Shown: positions 44,594-52,754 of the stretch, one piece after another | How the letters are laid out: every line of letters starts with the position of its first letter | Numbering within the stretch: position 1 is the stretch's first letter | Source: Elusimicrobiota bacterium | GTDB lineage: Bacteria > Elusimicrobiota > Elusimicrobia > Elusimicrobiales > UBA9959 | NCBI GenBank assembly: GCA_016234365.1 | Contig: JACRER010000086.1 | Coordinates: 1-64,000, forward strand | Length of the DNA stretch: 64,000 nt | Reading direction: 5' to 3' | Program-made: the position numbers and the translations under genes | Notes under the pieces: model-generated | What the model was told of the DNA's origin: nothing | Seen by the model: the letters and a program-made list of their open reading frames with translations, nothing else | Database searches by the model: none

Positions 44594-46060
44594 CTAACCC
44601 ACAAAATCTTCCGATTTGAACGCGCCGAATTTTACGGCCCGCCACGCGTCGCGCACGAAGCCATGGAGTTCCCGTTTGCCCAGGTGCTGGATCAGCGCCA
44701 GCAGTTTCATGTCCTTATCCCGGCCGAAAAAGCCGCTCCACCGGACCTTCCTGAGCAGGGCCGGGTTGAAGTAATAGCGGCGGTAAGCCCGCCGGAAAAA
44801 AGAGGGGCAGTCCACCGGATGGCGCACGGTCTGGTGGGCGTTGTCCAGCTGCCAGAGCGGCACTCCGGGCAGCAGCCGCTTCTGCGCGGCGTAGCCGGCG
44901 TAGGTTTGGGTGCCGGGGTACGGAGTGAGGATGTTGTACTTGACCATGGACGGCCCGTCCCGCATGGAAGCGCGCACCGTTTCCAGCATGTCCTGCTCGC
45001 CCTCGTTCTCGAAACCGAAAATGTAGGAGCACAGCGTGTGTACGCCTTTTTTTCTCATCCGTTCCAGCAGCGCCGGAGGGTCGTACTCGTCCTTGATCTT
45101 TTGCAGGCGGTCCCGGTTCTTGGCGTTGACGCTCTCCATGCCGAAATAGACCAGGCGGATATTGGCTTGCGAGAATTTTTCTATCAGGGCGTCTGCGCCG
45201 CGCAGGAAGTTGTCCACCCTGGCGGCCACCATGAATTCGAACTGGCGGTTGAGCCCGCTCTTTATGATGCCGTCGATTATTGCCAGGCCGTGCTCGTACG
45301 GCGCCAGGAAATCGTTGTCCACGAACATGATCCGGCCCATGAACGGGAAATCGCGCTTTATCCGCAGCATTTCCTCTATCACTTTTTCCGGGGAGCGCAA
45401 ACGGTAGCGGCGGCCTTCTTTCGGGGCCTGCACGCAGAACTCGCAGGCGAACGGGCAGCCGCGCTTGCTCTCCATGTTGGTGGTGGCCACTTGCTTGAAG
45501 GTGCGCAGGGAGTAGACTTTGTAGCTCTTCTGCGGGAAAAGGTGCCGGGCGGGGAAGGGGAGTTCGTCCAGGTTCTCGACCCGGTCTCCCGGCCCGGTGA
45601 AAACGACCGCGCCGTCGTGCCGGAAAGCCAGGCCCTTGATCTCGCCGAGAGGTTTGCCCGCCGCCAGAGCGCTCATGGAGAGCTCGCCCTCGTTCACCAC
45701 GCAGACGTCGGCCTGGGGGCATTCCGCCAGGAGGCGTTCGTAGGAGAAGGTGGCGGGCAGGCCGCCGAAGACCACCAGCGCGCCGGCGGCCTCTTTCGCG
45801 GCCGCGGCCACCTTGTAGGCGTTAAGGACCGTGCCGTAAAGCAGCGGGACGGCGACGATGTGGGGTTTGAGGCGGCTCAGCCTGGTTTTGAGGTCGCCCA
45901 GGGAGCGGCAGTCCACGGCGCAGTCTATGGCCGTCACTTCATGGCCCTCGGCGAGCAGGCGCGCGGCCAGGCCGGCGGCCCCCAGGTACAGGAGGTCGCT
46001 GCTGAACGTCCATAACTTGTCCATTATGGGCGGGACTATGAAGACTATTCTTTTTTTCAT
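44594..46060 (-). CDS. B12-binding-domain radical SAM protein
   Basis: KKRIVFIVPPIMDKLWTFSSDLLYLGAAGLAARL; KRGCPFACEFCVQAPK; FGMESVNAKNRDRL. ATG 46060. Confidence 0.9.
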   Translation of the reverse strand: MKKRIVFIVPPIMDKLWTFSSDLLYLGAAGLAARLLAEGHEVTAIDCAVDCRSLGDLKTRLSRLKPHIVAVPLLYGTVLNAYKVAAAAKEAAGALVVFGGLPATFSYERLLAECPQADVCVVNEGELSMSALAAGKPLGEIKGLAFRHDGAVVFTGPGDRVENLDELPFPARHLFPQKSYKVYSLRTFKQVATTNMESKRGCPFACEFCVQAPKEGRRYRLRSPEKVIEEMLRIKRDFPFMGRIMFVDNDFLAPYEHGLAIIDGIIKSGLNRQFEFMVAARVDNFLRGADALIEKFSQANIRLVYFGMESVNAKNRDRLQKIKDEYDPPALLERMRKKGVHTLCSYIFGFENEGEQDMLETVRASMRDGPSMVKYNILTPYPGTQTYAGYAAQKRLLPGVPLWQLDNAHQTVRHPVDCPSFFRRAYRRYYFNPALLRKVRWSGFFGRDKDMKLLALIQHLGKRELHGFVRDAWRAVKFGAFKSEDFVG

Positions 46061-46196
46061 TCCCTGCGGCCGCTCGGCGGCTGTTCCCAGTATATAACAT
46101 AAGGGTATTTTCCGGCTACCGGCCGTACGACGGCGCACGGCTTATTGTGATATAATTGAAAATCGGTTTTTCATAGGGGAAAGCCGGTCCCGGACG

Positions 46197-47609
46197 ATGA
46201 AAATACTGCTCATCAAAGCCGCCAGGCTGAAAAGTTCTCCCAGCAGGCGCCACGACGGCGTCATGCCGCCGCTCGGGCTGCTTTATTTGTCCGCGGCGCT
46301 GAAAAAGGCCGGCTACTCCGACGTTACGCTGCTGCATATAGCCCTGGAAGGGCTGGACGCCGCCGGCGTGGAGCGCGAGATAGCGCGGCAGCGGCCGGAT
46401 GTGGTGGGCATAAGCGCCATGACCTCCGAAGCGGTCTCCATGCACGAGACCGCGGCCGCCGCCAGGAAAGCCGGGGTGCCGCTGGTGGTGGCGGGCGGCG
46501 CCCACCCCACGGGCTACACCGCCGAGTGCCTCGCCGACGCCAATATAGACGCGGTGGTGCGCAACGAAGGGGAACTGACTTTTCCGGAGCTGCTGGCCGC
46601 GCATGAGCGCGGGGAGGGGTTCGGCGGCGTGAAAGGGGTTTCCTGGCGCCGGGGCGGCGAACTTGTGGATAATCCGCAGCGGGAATTCATCGAGGACCTG
46701 GATTCGCTCCCGCTGCCGGATTGGGACCTGGCCGATCCCGGCCGCTATACGGCTTTTGTGCCCCACTCGCCCATGCTTTACGGCCGCCGCTACATGAGCG
46801 TCTTCACTTCGCGCGGCTGCCCGTTCCGCTGTACCTATTGTCATAACGTTTTCGGCAAGCGGTTCCGCGCGCATTCCCCCGCGCGGGTGCTGCTGGAGCT
46901 TAAGCTGCTGAAAGAGAAGTACGGCGTCACCGATATCGAGATCGCCGACGACGTTTTTAACCTGGACCGGGCCAGGGCCGCCGCCGTGATGCGCGGGCTG
47001 ATAACCGGCGGGTACGGCCTGGGGCTGTTCTTCGGCAACGGCCTGCGGGCCGAACTGCTGGACGAGGAGTTGGTGGCGCTGTTCGCCCTGGCCGGCGTAC
47101 GCTACGTCAGCGCGGCGGTAGAGACCGCCAGCCCCCGGCTGCGCGAAAAGATAAAAAAGAACGCCGATCTCGGGAAACTGCGGGCGGCCGTGGAGCTGCT
47201 GGCGAAAAAGCGGATCTTCGTGAACGCCTTCGTGATGATGGGGTTCCCGGGGGAAACGCTGCGGGAGATGCTGGTCACGGCGCGCTACCTGTGGTCGCTG
47301 CCGGCGCATTCCTTTCTGCTGTTCTTCTGCCGCGGGTACGCCGGCGCCGAACTTTGCGCCCAGCTGCCTCCCGCAAAACGGATAGACCCGAAGACCGACA
47401 ATACCTGCTTTGTGCCTTACGGCGGCTGCGCCGACCAGCCCGCCTGGCTGCTGCTGGCCGTGAAACAGCTGACCACGGCGGTATTTTATTTCGGCAACCC
47501 GGGCCGGTTATGGCGCATTTTCCGGGACCTGCCTTTCGGCGGGCCCCGGTTGTACTGGTTCCTGTTCAGGACAATGACCCTTAAATTCCTCACCCCTGGC
47601 CGGCGTTAG
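46197..47609 (+). CDS. B12-binding-domain radical SAM protein (type B)
   Basis: ILLIKAARLK...MPPLGLLYLSAALKKAGY; SRGCPFRCTYCHNVFGKRFRAHSP. Confidence 0.9.
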   Translation: MKILLIKAARLKSSPSRRHDGVMPPLGLLYLSAALKKAGYSDVTLLHIALEGLDAAGVEREIARQRPDVVGISAMTSEAVSMHETAAAARKAGVPLVVAGGAHPTGYTAECLADANIDAVVRNEGELTFPELLAAHERGEGFGGVKGVSWRRGGELVDNPQREFIEDLDSLPLPDWDLADPGRYTAFVPHSPMLYGRRYMSVFTSRGCPFRCTYCHNVFGKRFRAHSPARVLLELKLLKEKYGVTDIEIADDVFNLDRARAAAVMRGLITGGYGLGLFFGNGLRAELLDEELVALFALAGVRYVSAAVETASPRLREKIKKNADLGKLRAAVELLAKKRIFVNAFVMMGFPGETLREMLVTARYLWSLPAHSFLLFFCRGYAGAELCAQLPPAKRIDPKTDNTCFVPYGGCADQPAWLLLAVKQLTTAVFYFGNPGRLWRIFRDLPFGGPRLYWFLFRTMTLKFLTPGRR

Positions 47610-47639
47610 CCCGGGGAATATTTCGTAAGATGATATAGC

Positions 47640-49115
47640 ATGAAAGTACTCCTGGTCTCCCCGGCGCTGCGCAACATGGACGTTTACCAGGTGCGCGCGC
47701 GCGGCTGCATGCCCCCGCTGAACCTGATGTACATGGCCGCAGTACTGGAGCGCGCCGGGCACACGGTCAGGATCCTGGACCTTTACGCCGAGGGGCTGTC
47801 TGAAGCTGAGTTCCTGGCCCGGGCGAGGGAGTTCGGGCCCGAGCTGGCAGGTTTCGCCACTTATACGGCCAGTTTCGACATGGCCGCCGCCGGGGCACGC
47901 CTGCTGAAAAAAGAATTTCCTGGTTTAAAGACCGCTGCCGGCGGCATCCACGCCAGCTACCTGCCGGCCCAGTGCCTGCGCGGCGGGGATTTCGATTGCG
48001 CGGTGGTGGGCGAGGGCGAGGCCACCATGCTGGAGTTGGCGGACGAGCTAGCCTCCGGGAAAAGCCTCGAAGGCGTTGCCGGCCTGGTACTCATGAAAGA
48101 GGGCAAGCCGTTCGCCACTCCCCCGCGCGCGCTGATAGAGGACCTGGATTCCCTGCCCGAGCCGGCCTATCACCTCATAAACCTTTCCAATTATTACCTG
48201 GGCATCACGCGGGCCGTAAGCACGGCGCCGGCCGCCTCCGTGCTGACCATGCGCGGCTGCCCGTACCAATGCACTTTCTGCAGCCATCATTACGGCTACG
48301 GCGGCCGCATCCGCAAACGGAGCCCGCGGCTGGTGGTCGCGGAAATGAAAAAACTTTACGACCGGCACGGGGTCCGCGAGTTCCAGTTCGAGGACCCCTC
48401 GTTCACCTGCGACCCCGGGCACGTCAAGGAGATCTGCCGCCTGATCCTGGAGAGCGGCATGAATATCTCCTGGAACTGCAACGTGCGCGCCAACACCGCC
48501 TCGGAGGAACTGTTCGCCGCCATGGAGGCCGCCGGCTGCCGCCGCGCCTTGCTCGGCGTGGAATCCGGCTCGCAGGAGATGCTGGACCGCATGAAAAAAG
48601 GCATCACGCTGGACGCGGTGCGCAAGACCATGGCCCTGGCCCGCCGCCACAAGATGCGCGTGAACGCGGCGTTCATCCTGGGCACGCCCGGCGAGACCGA
48701 GGAAACGGCCCGCCAGACCAACGCTTTCGCCCGGGAACTGGACCCGGACTACGTAATGTTCTCGGTTTACATCCCCAGCCCGGGCGGCGAACTGTTCGAC
48801 GGGCTGGCCGCGGAGGGGCGGCTGGACCTGGACAAGGTTTACGGCGCGGACTACATCACGGTGTATTCCGAACGGGAGCCCATGGTGGAGATGAGCGCCG
48901 TGCCGGCAAAAAAACTCCTGCGGCTGATGGAAGAATATACCCGGGGCTTCTACCTGCGCCCCGCCTACGTTTTCAAGCGGCTGCGCACGCTGCTGCTGCC
49001 CGGCGAGATAAGCCGGGTGGCCTGGGGCGTGGCGCTGATCTTCAGCCACCGGTTCAGGCGCCTCGGCGACAGGCTGGCGGGCAAAGGACAGGATGAGAAC
49101 AGCTGGACATATTAG
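47640..49115 (+). CDS. B12-binding-domain radical SAM protein (type A)
   Basis: VLLVSPALRNMD...MPPLNLMYMAAVLERAGH; MRGCPYQCTFCSHHYGYGGRIRKRSP. Confidence 0.9.
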   Translation: MKVLLVSPALRNMDVYQVRARGCMPPLNLMYMAAVLERAGHTVRILDLYAEGLSEAEFLARAREFGPELAGFATYTASFDMAAAGARLLKKEFPGLKTAAGGIHASYLPAQCLRGGDFDCAVVGEGEATMLELADELASGKSLEGVAGLVLMKEGKPFATPPRALIEDLDSLPEPAYHLINLSNYYLGITRAVSTAPAASVLTMRGCPYQCTFCSHHYGYGGRIRKRSPRLVVAEMKKLYDRHGVREFQFEDPSFTCDPGHVKEICRLILESGMNISWNCNVRANTASEELFAAMEAAGCRRALLGVESGSQEMLDRMKKGITLDAVRKTMALARRHKMRVNAAFILGTPGETEETARQTNAFARELDPDYVMFSVYIPSPGGELFDGLAAEGRLDLDKVYGADYITVYSEREPMVEMSAVPAKKLLRLMEEYTRGFYLRPAYVFKRLRTLLLPGEISRVAWGVALIFSHRFRRLGDRLAGKGQDENSWTY

Positions 49116-50067
49116 GCGGCTGGCGCTGCTTTACAGGATCTTCGCCCGGCGGGCCCTGCCCGGCCTGCTGCCGCGCCTGGCCGGTTACGTCTGGCGCCGT
49201 TACGCGCTGCGCCGCCGCGTGCCGCTGACGGTCATGATCGCGGTGACCGGCCGCTGCCAGTGCGACTGCGCCCACTGCTCGGCCAGCGGCCTGCCCGCGG
49301 GCGAGCTCTCGACAGCGGAATTAAAGAGGGTGATGGCCGAAGCCGCCGCCATGGGCTCGCCGAAAATAGGGTTTACCGGCGGGGAGCCGCTGCTGCGCGC
49401 CGACATGGCCGAGCTGACGGCCTTCGCCGCCGGCCTGGGCCTGAGCGTTTCCATAGACACTAACGGTATTTTGCTGGACGCCGCGAAAGTGGCCGAACTC
49501 AAGGCCGCGGGTATTTCCAATATCAACGTGAGCCTGGATTCCCCGGACGCCCGGCGCCACGACCGCCTGCGCAACCGGCCGGGCTGCTTCGACTCCGCGC
49601 TGGCGGCGGTAAAGGCCTGCGCCGCCGCCGGGGTTCCCTGCGTGGTCTCTACTTATCTCACCGACAGGGCGCTGGCGGAGGGCCGCCTGGCAGCGCTGAT
49701 ACGGCTGGCCAGGGAGAGCGGCGCCTCCGGAGTGCGCGCCCTCTTCCCTATTTACACGGGGAAGCTGGGCGACCGCCGCCGGCCGCTGCTCAGCGCCGCG
49801 CATAAACGTCTTTTTTTCGAAAAGTACGCGGAGCCCGGGTTCGTTTATTCCGAGAGCCCGCTTTACGATTATCTGTCCGGCGCCGTACAGTGCACGGCGT
49901 CGCGCGGCGTCAGCGTTTATGTGGGGGCGGAAGGTTCCGTGCGCAGTTGTTATGTGTCCCGCGAGGGTATGGGCAACGTCCGCGACGCCGGACTCGAGGC
50001 CGTGCTGGAGAGGGCGGGTTATTTCAGCGGGGGCGGCTGCGGCGGCCTGGACTGCGGGGCCTGCTAG
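49093..50067 (+). CDS. Radical SAM/SPASM protein with CQCxCxxC cluster
   Basis: VTGRCQCDCAHCSASGL, GFTGGEPLLRADM, SIDTNGILL, SVYVGAEGSVRSCYVSREGMGNV. Confidence 0.9.
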   Translation: MRTAGHIRRLALLYRIFARRALPGLLPRLAGYVWRRYALRRRVPLTVMIAVTGRCQCDCAHCSASGLPAGELSTAELKRVMAEAAAMGSPKIGFTGGEPLLRADMAELTAFAAGLGLSVSIDTNGILLDAAKVAELKAAGISNINVSLDSPDARRHDRLRNRPGCFDSALAAVKACAAAGVPCVVSTYLTDRALAEGRLAALIRLARESGASGVRALFPIYTGKLGDRRRPLLSAAHKRLFFEKYAEPGFVYSESPLYDYLSGAVQCTASRGVSVYVGAEGSVRSCYVSREGMGNVRDAGLEAVLERAGYFSGGGCGGLDCGAC

Positions 50068-50150
50068 GAGCCTGTCCGACATAAGCAATTTCGCCTGCAA
50101 TTCTCGCTTTTGGCCTGCGCCTTTGCGGCGCTCAACTTACAGGCTCCTAG
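50064..50150. repeat. Small element with 12-bp terminal inverted repeats (MITE-like)
   Basis: CTAGGAGCCTGT (50064-50075) and its reverse complement ACAGGCTCCTAG (50139-50150), 87 bp overall. Confidence 0.65.
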
Positions 50151-51205
50151 GCGCAGCTGCGCGGCGAGTTGAGCTGGTCCTCGTTGCGGCTGGTAAAAGC
50201 GCGGTCGTTCATGGGACAGTCGAAGTGGTCCGAGCCCTTTTTGAACATTTCCGAAGACCACATGCGCTTGACGATGGTTTCCAGCGGCTCCTTGCGGATG
50301 TTGCCGAAGGCGGCGGGCAGGTAGCAGCAGGCCAGAACGTCCCCGAAAGCCGAGACGTCGAACTTATTGCCTATCATCGAGTTGCACCAGAAAGGCACGT
50401 TCTTGTGCTGGAGGAATTCCGTTTCCCAGCAGACGTCGGGCGCCACCAGGCCGCGCAGTTTGGCGATCTCTTCCGGGGTGAGGGGGACGTCCTTGTCCTT
50501 CCATTTCCCGCTCTGGATGGAGGATAGGAAGCGAACGCCTACCCCGATCTCGCGGGCCAGGGCTATCATCTTTTCGAAGTCGCCGTTGGCGAGGTTCTCG
50601 CGGGTGGCGTAAATGGAGACGTTGGCCGGGATGCCGTGCTTGGCGCAGAGGCGCAGGCCGTCCACGGCCTTGCGCCAGCAGCCGGGCACGCCGCGGTTGA
50701 CGTCGTGGTCGGCCTCGCGCGGGCTGTCCAGGCTCACCCGGATGCGCTCTATGCCGGCGGCCTTGAGCCGGAGCACCATGGCCTCGTCGAGCAGCAGGCC
50801 GTTGGTGTCCACGGACGCCATCATGCCCAGCGCGCGGGTGCGGGCCACGAATTCGGGGAGCTGCGGCACCACCAGCGGTTCGCCGCCGAAGAAATGCACG
50901 CAGGCGCCGCCCAGGCGGCCCAGGTCGTCTATGAACTTAAGGATCTCCGCGCTCGTGAGCTCGCCTCCGGGCGGCGGCGCTTTTTTGCCCACGCCGCAAT
51001 GCGCGCAGGAGCACTGGCACTTGTAGGACATGGAGAGCACCACCGTTACGCCGTAAAGCGGCACGAAGCGGCGGATGAACGGCAGGATGGTGCGGAAATA
51101 GAAGGCCGTGAAGGCGATGAACCAGGAAGTGCCGTAAACGCCGCTGAAAAAGGGGCGAAGGCGGAAGGAAAATTTGTTCAGGAGCATCGTCGCGTTCATG
51201 GGCAT
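50147..51205 (-). CDS. Radical SAM/SPASM protein with CQCxCxxC cluster
   Basis: LSMSYKCQCSCAHCGVGKK, FFGGEPLVVPQLPEF, SVDTNGLLL, VSAFGDVLACCYLPAAFGNIRKE. Confidence 0.9.
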   Translation of the reverse strand: MPMNATMLLNKFSFRLRPFFSGVYGTSWFIAFTAFYFRTILPFIRRFVPLYGVTVVLSMSYKCQCSCAHCGVGKKAPPPGGELTSAEILKFIDDLGRLGGACVHFFGGEPLVVPQLPEFVARTRALGMMASVDTNGLLLDEAMVLRLKAAGIERIRVSLDSPREADHDVNRGVPGCWRKAVDGLRLCAKHGIPANVSIYATRENLANGDFEKMIALAREIGVGVRFLSSIQSGKWKDKDVPLTPEEIAKLRGLVAPDVCWETEFLQHKNVPFWCNSMIGNKFDVSAFGDVLACCYLPAAFGNIRKEPLETIVKRMWSSEMFKKGSDHFDCPMNDRAFTSRNEDQLNSPRSCA

Positions 51206-51249
51206 ATTCTAGCAAACCTTTACCCTTTCCTTTTGGTAGACTATGGCGT

Positions 51250-52692
51250 ATGAAACGCCCGCGCGTCCTGCTTATAAAGAGCCGCAGCCTGGCCACCAAG
51301 CTCCAGGGCGCCTCCATGCCGCCGCTGGGGCTTCTTTATGTGGCGGCCGCGCTGCGCGCCAGGCTTGGGGCGGACGTGCGGATACTGGATGCCTACCTGG
51401 ACCGCGACATACTGAAAAGGACGGCCGAAGAGGCCGGGGTGTGGATGCCGGACGTGGTAGGGATAAGCGCGCTTACCGCCGAATCTTTTTTGGCCGGCAA
51501 GATAGCGGCCGCCGTTAAGGCCGCGGCTCCGGCGGTGCCGGTGGTCTTGGGCGGGCCCTATCCCTCCTCGGACCCCGAGGGCGCGCTGGCGGATCCCTGC
51601 GTGGACGCGGCGGTGATAGGAGAGGGAGAGGAAACCTTTTGCGAACTGGCCGCGATAATTGCCGCCGAGGGGCCGCGCTGGAAAATGCCGGGCGCCGCCG
51701 ATAAGGTCGCTGGCCTGGCGCTGAGCCGGGATGGGGCCGTGGAGCGCACGGCGCCGAGGCCTCCGATAGCGAACCTGGATTCCCTGCCATTGCCGGCCTG
51801 GGACCTGATCGATTACAAAAAGTTCTGGAAGACGGGGGGGATGGCCTCCGTCGGGGTGAGGCCGTACCTGCCGTTATTCACCTCGCGCGGCTGCCCCTAC
51901 CGGTGCGTTTACTGTCATAGCATCTTCGGCAAGCGTTTCCGCGGCCGGTCCCCGGAAAGCGTAGCCGAGGAAGTCGCGCTGATACACCGGCTGGGCACCA
52001 GGGATATCGAAGTGCTGGATGATATAGCCAACTTCGACGCGGACCGGTTCGACGGCACGCTGGAACTGCTGCTGCGGCGGGGCCTCGAGTCCAAACTCAG
52101 TTTTCCCAACGGTATCCGCGCGGACATCGTGCGCCCGGAGTCTCTGGACCTGCTCAAGCGGGTCGGCACCGGGGAGATCTCCGTGGCGGTCGAGACCGCT
52201 TCGCAGCGCCTTCAGGAACTGATAGGCAAGAACCTGTCGCTGGAAAAGATCTCCAGGACCATCGACATGCTGGCTGCCCGGCGCATCTTCACCCGGGGCT
52301 TCTTCATGCTCGGCCTGCCTACCGAGACCGAAGAGGAACTGCGCGCCACCATCCGCTTCGCCTGCGAGTCCAGGCTGCATATAGCCCTGTTCTTTACGCC
52401 GAACCCGTACCCGAATACCGGTCTCAGGGAAATGTACGAGAAGGCCGGCCGGCTGCCCTCCGCGGTAAACTCCATAGATTATGAGTATACGGCCGCGCCG
52501 TTCAACGCCAGCGCGATGAGCGACGAGACCTATCACCGGCTGTACCGCGGCGCTTTCCTGAAATTCCACCTCGACTTGGTGCGCGTTCTGCGCATAGCGA
52601 GGGACGCGCCCTTTGGCTGGGACCTGCCGCGGCGCGCCTGGCGGCTGTTCAGGAATAACCTGGACCAGCGCCGGTTGCGCGAAACCTGCTGA
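51250..52692 (+). CDS. B12-binding-domain radical SAM protein (type B)
   Basis: VLLIKSRSLATKLQGASMPPLGLLYVAAAL; SRGCPYRCVYCHSIFGKRFRGRSPE. Confidence 0.9.
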   Translation: MKRPRVLLIKSRSLATKLQGASMPPLGLLYVAAALRARLGADVRILDAYLDRDILKRTAEEAGVWMPDVVGISALTAESFLAGKIAAAVKAAAPAVPVVLGGPYPSSDPEGALADPCVDAAVIGEGEETFCELAAIIAAEGPRWKMPGAADKVAGLALSRDGAVERTAPRPPIANLDSLPLPAWDLIDYKKFWKTGGMASVGVRPYLPLFTSRGCPYRCVYCHSIFGKRFRGRSPESVAEEVALIHRLGTRDIEVLDDIANFDADRFDGTLELLLRRGLESKLSFPNGIRADIVRPESLDLLKRVGTGEISVAVETASQRLQELIGKNLSLEKISRTIDMLAARRIFTRGFFMLGLPTETEEELRATIRFACESRLHIALFFTPNPYPNTGLREMYEKAGRLPSAVNSIDYEYTAAPFNASAMSDETYHRLYRGAFLKFHLDLVRVLRIARDAPFGWDLPRRAWRLFRNNLDQRRLRETC

Positions 52693-52754
52693 CCCGCGCC
52701 CGCCTCGGGCCGCCCCGGCGGGGCGGTCCGGTATATTATGATAAAATTGACCCA

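Noticed and set aside
44663-46015. 450-aa plus-strand ORF
   Set aside because: Antisense shadow of the B12-radical SAM gene at 44594-46060.
46061-46196. TATAAT-like sequence (gtgatataattg) in the divergent intergenic region
   Set aside because: A plausible -10 box for the gene at 46197, but the promoter consensus of this organism is unknown and no convincing -35 was seen.
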